64,000 nucleotides of DNA from Microbacterium sp. STN6 (GTDB taxonomy: Bacteria; Actinomycetota; Actinomycetes; Actinomycetales; Microbacteriaceae), in assembly GCF_026410545.1 (NCBI RefSeq), contig NZ_JAPMIT010000001.1, positions 992,001 to 1,056,000 on the forward strand, written 5' to 3'. The notes under the pieces are model-generated. The model searched no databases. It worked only from the letters and a program-made list of their open reading frames with translations, and was not told the DNA's origin. This document shows positions 26,701-35,469 of this stretch, piece after piece. The position numbers and the translations under genes are program-made. Positions within the stretch are counted from its first letter, which is position 1, and each line of letters starts with the position of its first letter.

Positions 26701-27985
26701 CCAGGCGGATGCCGAGCAGCGCGTCGACCGCGTCGACGAGCAGCTCGGTGTCGTCGACGCCTGTCTCGATTGCGCGATCGATCGCGGCGATGGCCCGTGG
26801 CGTGTCGAGGTCGTCGGCGAGTGCCGCGCGCAACTCGGCGACGGCCGCCGTGGCAGGCTCGGTGCCGGCCGGCGCGGCGTAGGCCGGGTCAGCGCCAACC
26901 GGCTCGGCACCGCTCACGGGGCGAGCCACCGCGGCCCGCCACCGCTGAAGGCGCGCGACCGCGTCGGCGAGCTGCGCATCCGTCCACTCCCAGTCGTCGC
27001 GGTAGTGGTGCGAGAGCAGCGCCAGGCGGATGGCGGCCGCATCGACACCCGCCTCGCGTAGTGCCGAGACGAGCACCAGGTTGCCGAGCGACTTGCTCAT
27101 CTTCTCGCCCCGGTAGGCGATCATGCCCGCGTGGCTGTACACGCGAGCAAGCGGCTGCCCGCTGAGTGCTGCCGCGTGGCCCGCGCTCATCTCGTGGTGC
27201 GGGAAGGCGAGGTCGCTGCCGCCGCCCTGCACCGTGAAGTCGTGCCCGAGGTGCTTGAGCGCGATCACCGAGCACTCGATGTGCCAGCCGGGGCGGCCCT
27301 CGCCCACCCGGGAGGGCCACGACGGCTCCCCGTCGCGGGCGGCGCGCCACAGCAGCGGGTCGAGCGGGTTCCTCTTGCCGGGCCGCTCCGGGTCTCCCCC
27401 GCGCTCGCCGAAGAGCGCAAGCATGGTGTCGGTATCGAGGTTGCTCTCGTCGCCGAGCTGCCACGGTGAGGCGTCGGCCGCGGCCCGATTGTCGAAGTAG
27501 AGGTCGTCACCGACGGCATCCGCTGTGGGAACGCGGTATGCGAGACCCTTGTCGAGCAGAATGCAGCACGCCTCGGCGATCTCGGCGATCACCTCGGTGA
27601 CGGCCACGTAGTCATCGGGCGGAATGATGCCGAGGCTCGCCATGTCCTGCCGGAACAGCTCGATCTGCTCGTCGGCGAGGTCGCGCCAGTGAACCCCGTC
27701 GCGCGTGGCGCGCTCGAGCAGCGGGTCGTCGATGTCGGTGATGTTCTGGGCGTAGTGAACCCGGTAGCCGGCATCCCGCCACACGCGCTGCAGCGTGTCG
27801 AAGGCGAGGTACGTGTTGGCATGGCCGATGTGCGTGGCGTCATACGGGGTGATGCCGCAGACGTAGAGGCGTGCGGTGCCGCCGGGCTCCGCCGTCAGCA
27901 TGCCCTGCGTTGCGGTGTCGTAGAGCCTCGGCGTGGTGCTGCACCCGGCAACGTTCGGGATGCGCGGGGCCGGCCACGCCCTCAT
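26696..27985 (-). CDS. mshC: Mycothiol biosynthesis cysteine:GlcN-Ins ligase MshC
   Basis: The 429-aa product is a class I cysteinyl-tRNA-synthetase paralogue: [24 protein letters not shown] (HIGH motif and zinc Cys), the central [38 protein letters not shown] (zinc ligands C and H), and the KMSKS loop [12 protein letters not shown]. It lacks the tRNA-binding C-terminal domain, and the N-terminal segment [15 protein letters not shown] is typical of MshC rather than CysS. MshC condenses cysteine with GlcN-Ins using ATP in mycothiol synthesis, the main low-molecular-weight thiol in actinobacteria. It starts 9 bases after uppP ends, so the two are likely co-transcribed. Confidence 0.95.
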   Translation of the reverse strand: MRAWPAPRIPNVAGCSTTPRLYDTATQGMLTAEPGGTARLYVCGITPYDATHIGHANTYLAFDTLQRVWRDAGYRVHYAQNITDIDDPLLERATRDGVHWRDLADEQIELFRQDMASLGIIPPDDYVAVTEVIAEIAEACCILLDKGLAYRVPTADAVGDDLYFDNRAAADASPWQLGDESNLDTDTMLALFGERGGDPERPGKRNPLDPLLWRAARDGEPSWPSRVGEGRPGWHIECSVIALKHLGHDFTVQGGGSDLAFPHHEMSAGHAAALSGQPLARVYSHAGMIAYRGEKMSKSLGNLVLVSALREAGVDAAAIRLALLSHHYRDDWEWTDAQLADAVARLQRWRAAVARPVSGAEPVGADPAYAAPAGTEPATAAVAELRAALADDLDTPRAIAAIDRAIETGVDDTELLVDAVDALLGIRLA

Positions 27986-27994
27986 GCTCGCGCC

Positions 27995-28864
27995 CTACGC
28001 ATTCAGAACTCCGGTGGCGAGCAGCACGATGAGGGCGAGGCCCAGCAGGATGCGGTAGAGCACGAACGGCAGGAACGAGCGGCGCGAGATGTAGTTCATG
28101 AAGAACGCGATGACGACCAGGCCCACGACGAAGGCGACGACGGTGGCGGCGAACGTCTCGAAGCCGCCGAAGACCTCGGGTGTGCAGGCGGCGTTCGCGG
28201 CCGTCGCCGCCGCGTGCGTGCACGGGTGCGCGACCGACTTGTAGAGCTCGTACAGCCCGCTGCCGAACACCGCGGGGATCGCGAGCAGGAACGAGTAGCG
28301 GGCGGCGGAGGGCCGGTCGTAGCCCATGATGAGGCCCGCCGTGATGGTGCCGCCGGAGCGTGAGACGCCGGGGATGAGCGCGAACGCCTGCGCGAACCCA
28401 TAGATGATGCCGTGGCCCCACGTGAGGTCTTTCAGGGTGCGCTTGCGCGAGCCGAGGGCGTCGGCGAGGCCGAGGATGATGCCGAAGAGGATCAGCGTGG
28501 TGGCCACGATCCACAGGGAGCGGAAGGTCGTCTCGATCGCGTCCTGGAAGAGCAGCCCGAGCACCACGATTGGGATGCTGCCGATGATCACGAGCCAGCC
28601 CATCCTGGCATCCGGGTCATTGCGGGGAATGCGGCCGAAGAGCGAACGGAACCAGTGCGAGATGATGCGCACGATGTCGCGCCAGAAGTAGACGATGACC
28701 GCGGTCTCGGTGCCGAGCTGGATGATCGCGGTGAACCGGGCGCCCGGGTCGTCGCCCGTGCCGAGGAACTCGCCGACGATGCGGATGTGGGCGCTCGACG
28801 ACACCGGCAGGAATTCGGTGAGCCCCTGCACGAGGCCGAGGATGAGGGCGTTGATCAGGTTCAT
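27995..28864 (-). CDS. uppP: Undecaprenyl-diphosphatase UppP (BacA)
   Basis: The 289-aa protein has about eight membrane helices with both family motifs: [25 protein letters not shown] (E.LPVSSSAH, the active-site Glu/Ser/His) and [14 protein letters not shown] (PGxSRSG with catalytic Arg). It dephosphorylates undecaprenyl diphosphate to recycle the lipid carrier of peptidoglycan precursors, and confers bacitracin tolerance. Starts at ATG 28864 after AAGAGAG. It is upstream of mshC, as in other actinobacteria. Confidence 0.97.
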   Translation of the reverse strand: MNLINALILGLVQGLTEFLPVSSSAHIRIVGEFLGTGDDPGARFTAIIQLGTETAVIVYFWRDIVRIISHWFRSLFGRIPRNDPDARMGWLVIIGSIPIVVLGLLFQDAIETTFRSLWIVATTLILFGIILGLADALGSRKRTLKDLTWGHGIIYGFAQAFALIPGVSRSGGTITAGLIMGYDRPSAARYSFLLAIPAVFGSGLYELYKSVAHPCTHAAATAANAACTPEVFGGFETFAATVVAFVVGLVVIAFFMNYISRRSFLPFVLYRILLGLALIVLLATGVLNA

Positions 28865-28924
28865 GTGCTCTCTTCGAGACGGGCGATGCGGCTGTCGCTG
28901 CGGCTGACGGTCAAGCGGAAGGCG

Positions 28925-30238
28925 TCAGTATCGCAGCAGCAGATCTGCCAGAACCTTCCTGCCAAACACTAACGCGTCGAGGGGCACGCGCTCGTCAACG
29001 CCGTGGAACATGCCAGGGAAGTCGAGCTCGGCGGGCAGGCGCAGCGGCGCGAAGCCGTAGCCATCGATGCCGAGCAGGCTGAGCGCCTTGTTGTCGGTGC
29101 CGCCCGACATGAGGTACGGCAGCACCGGCGCGCCGGGGTCGTGCCGGCCGAGCGCGTCGGTGATGGCCGTGACGAGGGCGCCTTCCAGCGGCGCCTCGAG
29201 CCCGATATCGCGGTGCACAGTCTCGACCTCGACATCATCACCGACCAGGCCGCGCACCTCGGCGAGCACCTCGTCCTCCTCCCCCGGCAGGGTGCGGATG
29301 TCAATGAGCGCCTCGGCCATCTCCGGTATCACGTTGTGCTTGTACCCCGCGGTCAGCTGCGTGGGGTTCGTGGTGGTGCGCAGGGTGGCGAGGATGAAAC
29401 CGGCGGCCGTTCCCGTACGCAGCACCAGCGCATCCGGCCCCGCCTGCTGGGGGTCGGCGCCCAGAATGCGCCCGAGTTCGCCGACGAGTTGCGTCGTCGT
29501 CTGTGTGAGTCGGATGGGCCACTCCCGTCGCCCCACCGCCGCGACGGCCTCCGCCAGCCGCGTCACCGCGTTCTCGCGGATCAGCCGCGAGCCGTGCGCC
29601 GCCTTGCCGCGGGTGACGAGGCGGATCCAGATGAGCGACTTCTCCCCCGTCTGCAGCAGGTACGCCCGCTTGCCCTCGATGTCGATCGAGTAGCCGCCGA
29701 CCTCGCTGATGGCCTCGGTGGCGCCGGCGAAGAGCTCCGGGTGGTTCTTGACCAGGTAGTGCGAGCCGAGCAGGCCGCCGTCCTCCTCGTCGGCGAAGAA
29801 GGCGATCACGAGGTCGCGAGCCGGGCGCCGGCCCGAGCCCAGAATGTCGCCGAGGGCCGTGAGGATCATGGCATCCATGTCCTTCATGTCGACCGCGCCT
29901 CGCCCCCAGAGCATGCCGTCGATGATCTCGCCGGCGAACGGGTCGACGCTCCAGTTGCTCGCGTCGGCGGGCACGACATCGAGGTGCCCGTGCACGACGA
30001 GCGCCGGCTTGGAGTGGTCGGCGCCCTCCACCCGCGAGATCACGCTCGTGCGCCCGGGGTCTGAGTCGAAGAGCCGGGGGGTGAGCCCGAGGCGGCGAAG
30101 CTGCGCCTCGACGTACTCGGCGGCATCCGTCTCACCGTTCGAGCGCCCGCGGCCGTAGTTCGTGGTGTCGAACCGAATGAGGTCGCGCGCGATCGCGGCG
30201 GTCTCTTCGAGGGGGCTGGCGGCGGAGTCGGCGGTCAT
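28925..30238 (-). CDS. M20-family metallopeptidase/amidohydrolase
   Basis: The 437-aa product has PALVVHGHLDVVPADASNWSVDPF (metal-binding H and D), LWGRGAVDMKDMDAMIL (bridging Asp), VIAFFADEEDGGLLGSHYLV (catalytic and metal Glu), and a C-terminal MSGGTDNKALSLLGI, FHGVDERVP (metal His). A central dimerisation domain lies between about residues 200 and 320. It resembles M20/dipeptidase family proteins encoded near uppP-mshC in mycobacteria. It probably cleaves a small peptide or N-acyl amino acid; substrate unknown. A TAGCGT box 6 nt before the ATG suggests leaderless initiation. Confidence 0.93.
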   Translation of the reverse strand: MTADSAASPLEETAAIARDLIRFDTTNYGRGRSNGETDAAEYVEAQLRRLGLTPRLFDSDPGRTSVISRVEGADHSKPALVVHGHLDVVPADASNWSVDPFAGEIIDGMLWGRGAVDMKDMDAMILTALGDILGSGRRPARDLVIAFFADEEDGGLLGSHYLVKNHPELFAGATEAISEVGGYSIDIEGKRAYLLQTGEKSLIWIRLVTRGKAAHGSRLIRENAVTRLAEAVAAVGRREWPIRLTQTTTQLVGELGRILGADPQQAGPDALVLRTGTAAGFILATLRTTTNPTQLTAGYKHNVIPEMAEALIDIRTLPGEEDEVLAEVRGLVGDDVEVETVHRDIGLEAPLEGALVTAITDALGRHDPGAPVLPYLMSGGTDNKALSLLGIDGYGFAPLRLPAELDFPGMFHGVDERVPLDALVFGRKVLADLLLRY

Positions 30239-30244
30239 GCCTTT

Positions 30245-30250
30245 ACGCTA
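30245..30250 (-). promoter_or_regulatory. Putative -10 box of the M20 gene
   Basis: TAGCGT on the minus strand, six bases from ATG 30238; AAAGGC between could also act as a weak ribosome site. Confidence 0.35.
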
Positions 30251-30385
30251 CCTTTTGCCGCCGGGGTCGTCGCTGAGCGTGCGTCTGGCTTGCCTCTGAC
30301 CTTGCCGCTGGCCGCCCCGATCCTGGCCGTGGCATCGCGAACGAATTGCAAGCGGATGCGCGCCATTCCGCGCGCCCACAGCCTG

Positions 30386-30414
30386 CTGAAGCGGCCCGAT
30401 TTTCGTGCTAAGGT
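30386..30414 (+). promoter_or_regulatory. Putative promoter of tRNA-Leu
   Basis: CTGAAG (30386-30391) and TAAGGT (30409-30414) with a 17-bp spacer, about 40 bp upstream of the mature tRNA 5' end, leaving a short processed leader containing a GCAGCCG/CGGCTGT hairpin. Nothing else is visible in 30251-30385. Confidence 0.45.
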
Positions 30415-30454
30415 CGTACCTCGGCAGCCGCTTCACCGGCTGTCGGTTCACCCT

Positions 30455-30542
30455 GTCCGGGTGGCGGAAATGGCAGACGCGCTAGCTTGAGGTGCTAGTG
30501 CCCGTATAGGGCGTGGGGGTTCAAGTCCCCCCTCGGACACCA
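30455..30542 (+). tRNA. tRNA-Leu (anticodon GAG)
   Basis: 88 nt including encoded CCA. Acceptor stem GTCCGGG pairs with CTCGGAC (one G-T); discriminator A539. The anticodon arm is CTAGC-TTGAGGT-GCTAG, giving anticodon GAG for CUC/CUU leucine codons. A long variable arm (TGCCCGTATAGGGCGT region) marks it as a class II tRNA, and the T arm is GGGGG-TTCAAGT-CCCCC. The 3' end borders an accessory region with transposase debris, a common integration point. Confidence 0.97.
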
Positions 30543-30582
30543 CGAGTAGTTCGGAAAATCCAGCGGGAGATTCCGGAAAATT

Positions 30583-30621
30583 GGTCGACACGATCGCGGA
30601 TGCGATCGGTCGGCCTTTTTT
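30583..30621 (+). terminator. Rho-independent terminator after tRNA-Leu
   Basis: Hairpin built on GATCGC-GGAT-GCGATC with outer pairing GGTCG/CGGCC, followed by TTTTTT. It is 40 bp after the tRNA CCA. Confidence 0.75.
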
Positions 30622-30685
30622 CATGCCTTCGTAAGGCCGGTAACCGTTGAAGATGGCCCCGAAAGTCGCGAGTTAACGACGAAAC

Positions 30686-30713
30686 GGCGCGCCTGAAGTT
30701 TTTCAGGCACGCC
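30686..30713 (-). terminator. Hairpin downstream of the transposase remnant
   Basis: GGCGCGCCTGAA and TTCAGGCACGCC form a 12-bp stem with one mismatch around GTTT. It lies just after the end of the minus-strand transposase remnant, with no long T-run on either strand. Confidence 0.5.
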
Positions 30714-30757
30714 GAATCGGTCGGTATTGCGGTGTGTTGTTGTGCGTGAGGTTGCGG

Positions 30758-31054
30758 CTATCGCCGTTGTGGCGGCGTGACCTCAGGAGGGGTTATTTCT
30801 CCGCTACTTTGCCAGTACACGTCGGAGGCATACCTGGTCTTCGAGCCAAAGGTTCCTCTGAACTGCAGAATCTGTTGGAAGTAGGTCAACATCTGGCGGA
30901 GGTTCTCGGCGACGAGCGCGAGGGCGATGACGATGTAGGTGAAGGTGTTGCCGCGCGCGGAGCGCTTGTTGGGGTCGGCGAGGTCTTCAAACTGGCTGCG
31001 CTTAGCATTGGCGTTTGCTGACTCAACAGTGTTTCGCAGTTCGTAGACAGGGTC
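30758..31054 (-). pseudogene. C-terminal remnant of a transposase-like protein
   Basis: An open frame of about 98 codons without a start (a TAG lies just upstream at 31055-31057). It reads DPVYELRNTVESANANAKRS, then QFEDLADPNKRSARGNTF, then TYIVIALALVAENLRQML. The pattern VES.NA..K, LADP.KR..RG, and a hydrophobic VAENLR helix near the end resembles the C-terminal tail of DDE transposases I have seen in actinobacteria. The catalytic part is missing. It ends at 30758. Its position right after tRNA-Leu suggests debris from an element that entered there. Confidence 0.6.
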
Positions 31055-31292
31055 CTATGTCGAGCGGCCCAAGGAGTCATGCGATCTGCTGAGGCGACAA
31101 CTGCGGTGAATTTGGTCCTCTCCTAACGGGGCAAATTGCAAAACTCACTCTTTGCCTCACCACACAATCCGTGCCGAGGTAAGTATCGGGAATCCACTAT
31201 GTTCATGGTGGGTCGAAACGGATCCAAGCGCAGCTTCGAAGAGTTGCAGTGCAGGAATCGAGCGTGTGGCGAATCACGAGAAAGGGAGATAG

Positions 31293-32669
31293 ATGTCGGA
31301 CCCTCAGCCGAGGCGCGCGACGGCGGCGCGTGGTCGACGTAAGCGCGCTGACTTGACTTTGACGGTGGAAGGGTACAAAGCGATTCGACAGCCCAACGAC
31401 CTGGTTGTGCGACCGCTCACACTGATCTCGGGCGCAAATAGCTCGGGAAAGTCCAGTTTCATCCAGCCATTTCTTATGCTCAAACAAACCTTAGACTCGG
31501 CGTTCGATCCGGGACCGCTCTTGTTGTACGGGCCGAACGTCAAAATTACTGACTATTCGCAGCTCCTAAGCCGAGGCAAATCGAGGCAGGACGTCGTCAA
31601 GGCCTTTCAGATCGGCATGCGGCAGGGTAACGAGTCGCGAAGTCTTCGTTTTGTCGAGCGAAAGTCGGGTCTTGTAATCGCGTCGGATGTCGTTGGCAGC
31701 CACGGTCGAGACGTGACGCTTTCAGAATCGCTCACTGCTGTACAGACCGAGGCCCTCAGGGATCGATTCGCGAACGAAGCGCAGCAGTACGTGGACCTTA
31801 TCGGGAAGAACACCGATCAAAGCGGCGACTGGTCACTCGAGGTGTACCGGAACCGATGTTTTCTTGAACTCTTTGTTCTTATCTCGGATCGCGATCGAAA
31901 AATACGCCTGAACATAGGGCGCAATTTCGGAAACAATGACCAATGGGTTGATCTCCTCCGAGGCATTATTCACGTTCCCGGCTTGCGCGGGAACCCAGAG
32001 CGCGCGTACGCGCGCTCAGCCGTGGGTGACACGTATCCGGGCACGTTTGAAACCTACGTTGCGAGCATCATCTACGAATGGGGAGAATCTGACGGCGACA
32101 AGCTCGTCAAGCTAGCCGCAGAGCTTGAGCGGCTCGGCCTGACGTGGAAGGTCAGCGCGAGACGCCTGAATGACGCGTCTATCGAAATCATGGTCGGTCG
32201 CTTGCCTCACGCTCAGCAGGGGGGTGCCTTCGACTTGGTGAGTGTTGCCGACGTTGGATTTGGTGTGAGCCAGACGCTGCCCGTAATCGTCGCACTCTTG
32301 GCCGCTAAACCAGGACAGATCGTGTACATAGAACAGCCCGAAATACATCTTCATCCTCGTGCGCAACTCGCTCTAGCGGACAGCCTGGTGGACGCTGCAA
32401 ATCGAGGCGTCAGAGTAATTGCAGAAACCCACAGTTCGCTTCTGATTCGTGGCGTTCAAACGGCTGTTGCCGAGCGCCGACTCGCGGCTTCTGACCTGTC
32501 TCTTAATTGGTTTGGGCGGGACGCTGAAACGGGATTCCAGACGATCTCGCAGGCTAACGTCGACAGGTCGGGTCGATTTGGGGACTGGCCGCTCGACTTT
32601 GATGACGTATCGCGTGATGCCGATTGGGCGTTCTTAGACGCTGTCGGCGGCGAGGATATCCAAGGCTGA
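31293..32669 (+). CDS. AAA-family ATPase (SMC/ABC-type, DUF3696-like), defence-cassette candidate
   Basis: The 458-aa product starts at ATG 31293 after AAGGGAG. It has a basic N-terminus and then Walker A ISGANSSGKSSF (residues 45-56). The family motif DVGFGVSQTLPVIVALL follows at about residue 318, which serves as the ABC signature region in AAA_15/AAA_21 proteins. Then come Walker B GQIVYIEQPEIHLHPRAQLALAD and the H-loop AETHSSLLIRGV. ATPases of this type without long coiled coils are the motor/sensor subunits of several anti-phage systems, paired with a nuclease effector. Here the next gene, 3 bases downstream, encodes a PIN-like protein. Codon use is less G/C-biased than in flanking core genes. 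Confidence 0.85.
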   Translation: MSDPQPRRATAARGRRKRADLTLTVEGYKAIRQPNDLVVRPLTLISGANSSGKSSFIQPFLMLKQTLDSAFDPGPLLLYGPNVKITDYSQLLSRGKSRQDVVKAFQIGMRQGNESRSLRFVERKSGLVIASDVVGSHGRDVTLSESLTAVQTEALRDRFANEAQQYVDLIGKNTDQSGDWSLEVYRNRCFLELFVLISDRDRKIRLNIGRNFGNNDQWVDLLRGIIHVPGLRGNPERAYARSAVGDTYPGTFETYVASIIYEWGESDGDKLVKLAAELERLGLTWKVSARRLNDASIEIMVGRLPHAQQGGAFDLVSVADVGFGVSQTLPVIVALLAAKPGQIVYIEQPEIHLHPRAQLALADSLVDAANRGVRVIAETHSSLLIRGVQTAVAERRLAASDLSLNWFGRDAETGFQTISQANVDRSGRFGDWPLDFDDVSRDADWAFLDAVGGEDIQG

Positions 32670-32671
32670 CA

Positions 32672-33196
32672 TTGATCCCGACTAATCACATCATCGTGGA
32701 CGCTTCCATTGCTCGGAGCGTTAGCGATCCTGCGCGTCACCCAGTGAGCGCGGCCTGTTTGACGCTTGCCCGGACTCTCGAGACCAGAGAGTGCGCGACA
32801 GGCGCTGCCTTTACACCAGCGCTGCTCGCGGAATGGAAGATTCATGCTCCCCGCGTCATGACTTCATGGCTCGCCTCGATGGAGTCGAGGGGGCGGCTTC
32901 GTCGCGAGAGCGATCGTCGAGTGAATGATCTGCGCCGCGCCGTGGAGGCTGTACACGATGACGGCATCCGAGCCGCTTTGGAGAAGGATCTGCATCTCAG
33001 TGAGGCAGCAGTGCTTCATCGTCTGCCCGTTGCCTCTCGAGATGACAAGCAACGAAGTTTCCTGGCCGAACTTGCGCCTTCATACCCTGCGGCGGGGCGC
33101 ATCCAGTGGCTCAACCCCGCTCTCGTACCCGACGGCTGGCAGGTGTGGCTCATGCAAGGTTGCACCGACTCGTCGGTGTACGCGACAGCACCGTAG
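32672..33196 (+). CDS. PIN-like putative nuclease partner of the AAA ATPase
   Basis: The 174-aa frame most plausibly starts at TTG 32672, three bases after the ATPase stop, with AAGG upstream; an ATG at 32624 would overlap the ATPase by 46 bp. Acidic positions fit a PIN-domain active site: D10 in HIIVDASIARSV, E54 in TPALLAEWKIH, D106 in EKDLHLSEAAVL, and D124-D125 in ASRDDKQRSFLAELA. The D-x-HL-EAA and SRDDK.R spacing is the part that most resembles PIN proteins. It would then be a metal-dependent RNase or nickase controlled by the ATPase. Recognition is by pattern only. Confidence 0.6.
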   Translation: MIPTNHIIVDASIARSVSDPARHPVSAACLTLARTLETRECATGAAFTPALLAEWKIHAPRVMTSWLASMESRGRLRRESDRRVNDLRRAVEAVHDDGIRAALEKDLHLSEAAVLHRLPVASRDDKQRSFLAELAPSYPAAGRIQWLNPALVPDGWQVWLMQGCTDSSVYATAP

Positions 33197-33542
33197 GTGC
33201 TCTTTACTTGAATAAGCAACATAACGCGGGATGCTAAAGGCCGTCCGCAGCAAACGGAAGCGACCCGTTAGGGGCGCTGGGCCTGCTATCGGTTTGGACG
33301 GCTTCTGATTTGTCGGCTTTCTATAGAGGTGGCTGATAACAGCACTTATAGCAATCAGGTCGATAACGGGTATCCGGGCAATATGAATGCGCCCGCAAGC
33401 GGAACCTGCCTGCGTTATCGAGAATGTCAGCAGACAAGGCGTGTCGAAGCTAGCGCTCCCCTCGGAGTGGGACGTCGCACCGTTGGACTAGGACCACGAG
33501 ACTAGGGGTGACACTAAAAGCAGCGAAGCGTGAAAGAGAGAA
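33197..33542. other. Intergenic region without recognisable gene
   Basis: 346 bp between the PIN-like gene and the EcsC gene. GC is lower than the flanks, and no frame of useful length, tRNA or clear hairpin with T-run was found. It must hold the EcsC promoter; no confident -35/-10 pair could be chosen. Confidence 0.5.
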
Positions 33543-34646
33543 ATGGGCGCAATGGCGGAGAGCATGACCAGCTACGAGCAGCGAGCGTGGGAGAAGCTCA
33601 TTGCGGATGAGCGGTCGCGCCGCAACAGTCTGCGGGCACGCGCGACCGACAAGGTGTCAGGAGCAGTCTCAACGGTCTTCTCGACCGCCGGTGAAGTGAT
33701 AAACAAGATTCCTGGCGGCGAGAAAGTGACTGACAGCATCGATGCCGGGATCAAGCGGGCCCTAAACGGAGCGGCGAAGGCGGTTTTCATGCCAGCCATT
33801 GCGTCGGTCTCGATCGATCGTCGGACGAAACGGCTTCGCAAGCAGCATCCCGAGATCGGCGATACCTCTCCCTTTGAAGTCCTGGATCTCGAGGCGCTGG
33901 ATAAGGGCAGGCCAAAGCAGATCATTCCTCTGGCTGGCGCGCTCGGTTCCGCGGGCGCATCAGTTGCGATTACCGGTGCCGAGGTCTCCACCACTGTGAG
34001 CGGAGGAGCTACTGCGAGTGTGATTGCTGTTGCGATCGCCGGCGATGTCGCCGCAACGTTGGCCCTTCTGGGCCGTGCGATTGCTGAGGTTGCTGTCCAC
34101 TACGGCTTCGATCCGAACGAACCTGGCGAGGAAGTCTTTCTCATGGGGGTGCTGTCCTACAGCACGGCATCGAGCCTCGAAGGGAAGGCAGCGGCTCTCG
34201 CCGCGCTCTCGCGGCTGAGCCAGCAGATGATGCGACGAGCCACTTGGCAGGAGCTCGAAAAGGACGTCGTCGTCAGGTTCATCCAAATCGTATTCGCGAA
34301 GATCGGTGTGAAACTGACACACAAACGCTTGGCGCAAGTTGTGCCTGTGCTCGGCGGTGTTATGTCCGCAGGGCTGAGCTACGACATGCTGAGTCGTGCC
34401 CTCGGCAATGCAACTCGTGTCTACCGCGTGAGGCACCTCTCGGAGAAGTATGGATTGTCCTTCGACGAGTGGGTCGAGCAGACGATGGTGAACGATGCGG
34501 CCGAATTGAGCGATGATGAGTCCTCCGACGAAGAAACGATCGACGTGGAAGTCGAAGTACAAGCTGCAATCCTTGCAGCACACCACGACGATTCCGACGA
34601 AGTCGCTGAAAGCGTAGAAGCTCAAGCGGATGTGGACTCGCGTTAG
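33543..34646 (+). CDS. EcsC-family protein
   Basis: The 367-aa product starts at ATG 33543 (GAAAGAGAG upstream). It begins SYEQRAWEKLIADER, the EcsC opening, and contains a hydrophobic Gly/Ala-rich middle (LAGALGSAGASVAITGAEVSTTVSGGATASVIAVAIAGDVAATLALLGRA). The hallmark AEVAVHYGFDPNEPGEEVFLMGVLSYS then follows, and a GAGLSYDML-like helical part. The C-terminus is strongly acidic (SDDESSDEETIDVEVEVQ). EcsC was named for a gene beside an ABC transporter in Bacillus; its function is unknown. Here there is no transporter neighbour, only island genes. Confidence 0.75.
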   Translation: MGAMAESMTSYEQRAWEKLIADERSRRNSLRARATDKVSGAVSTVFSTAGEVINKIPGGEKVTDSIDAGIKRALNGAAKAVFMPAIASVSIDRRTKRLRKQHPEIGDTSPFEVLDLEALDKGRPKQIIPLAGALGSAGASVAITGAEVSTTVSGGATASVIAVAIAGDVAATLALLGRAIAEVAVHYGFDPNEPGEEVFLMGVLSYSTASSLEGKAAALAALSRLSQQMMRRATWQELEKDVVVRFIQIVFAKIGVKLTHKRLAQVVPVLGGVMSAGLSYDMLSRALGNATRVYRVRHLSEKYGLSFDEWVEQTMVNDAAELSDDESSDEETIDVEVEVQAAILAAHHDDSDEVAESVEAQADVDSR

Positions 34647-34965
34647 CTGTATGCCCTAGGGGCGTAAGTTGACCGGGTGACGGGCAGCCAGGCTTTGGTC
34701 GCGGTCTGGGGCCCGCGGCGATTGTATTCGTCCAGCTATGCCGAAAGCGTGTTGCGCGGACCGATTCAGCGGCGTAGAGGTCGCTTAATGCCCACCGGTC
34801 GGTCAGCGTATGGTGAAAGCGTTCGGTTTTGCCGTTAGTCGGTGGCCGGTAGGGCTGCGTCTGCTTCACCTTGATTCGGAGACCGGCGACGGTGCCGCTG
34901 GGTGAGATTTGTAGGCGCAGCCATTGTCCGACACGACTCATTGAACGGTGGAATGGCGGTCGGCG
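34643..34965 (-). pseudogene. IS481-like transposase remnant (C-terminal, frameshifted)
   Basis: Pieces of an IS481/rve-type transposase in different frames: SDNGCAYKSH (second catalytic Asp) near 34940; QTQPYRPPTNGKTERFHHTL (third catalytic acid, in TER) and TDRWALSDLYAAES near 34740-34860; and LDEYNRRGPQTATKAWLPVTRS to the stop at 34643. At least two frameshifts and one in-frame TAG (W-to-stop, before LDEYNRRG) disable it. The N-terminal half is absent. The stop lies inside the EcsC stop codon region. Confidence 0.8.
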
Positions 34966-35139
34966 AACTAGGGCACAGTCCGCTGTCGTCGGGCGCGGCG
35001 ACGACAGACCTGAAGAAGTTATCGACATGTGAAGGTGATTTCTAATAGAAGAATCGTTTGTTTGCCGAGTCGCGGCGATGGTCCAGCGCTGATACGTCGA
35101 TAGGTAGGAGCCGGAATTGCGAGGAGGGTTCCCACTTAG
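34966..35139. other. Intergenic stretch upstream of the IS481 remnant
   Basis: No gene, RNA or terminal inverted repeat recognised. It probably includes decayed upstream parts of the transposase, but no conserved motif can be picked out. Confidence 0.4.
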
Positions 35140-35400
35140 ACCGGAGGGTCTAGTGCCACGGATTCTCGGCGAGCCGCCGACGCTGTCGGTGCGTGCGCCG
35201 ACGAGTCTCTGTGCCCCGACGCCCTCTTCGTCTCACTGGCTTCGTTGGCGAATAGTGCGTCGAGCAAACGGCGGAATGATTGGGCAGCGAGGGCTGCCGT
35301 GGAATTTGAGAAGTTTCTGCTTGGAACGGCTCGTGGAGTATCGGAAATCACCCCAGCGATTCAGGGCCAGAATGGATTTCCCGAACTACTCACCACATAG
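35140..35400 (+). pseudogene. Start-less coding fragment (unknown protein)
   Basis: An 87-codon frame between TAG 35137 and TAG 35398 has no ATG or GTG near its beginning but looks protein-like. It includes DESLCPDALFVSLASLANSA, then KRRNDWAARAAVEFEKFLLG and VSEITPAIQGQNGFPELL. Alternating amphipathic content suggests a helical C-terminal domain. It is probably the tail of a gene whose 5' part was lost when the IS481 remnant region was rearranged. I do not recognise the family. Confidence 0.35.
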
Positions 35401-35457
35401 TACGCGACGATCAGACGATCGGTGTCATACCTAACTGTCGCTTGTGGCTCTTACGGG

Positions 35458-35463
35458 TATTCT
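35458..35463 (+). promoter_or_regulatory. Putative -10 box, leaderless P-loop gene
   Basis: TATTCT ends six bases before GTG 35470. No Shine-Dalgarno precedes that start. Confidence 0.4.
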
Positions 35464-35469
35464 GACGCT

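Noticed and set aside
35117-35434. Plus-strand 105-codon frame overlapping the orphan tail
   Set aside because: Its codon pattern and amino-acid content look random; the start-less frame ending at 35400 is the more protein-like reading.
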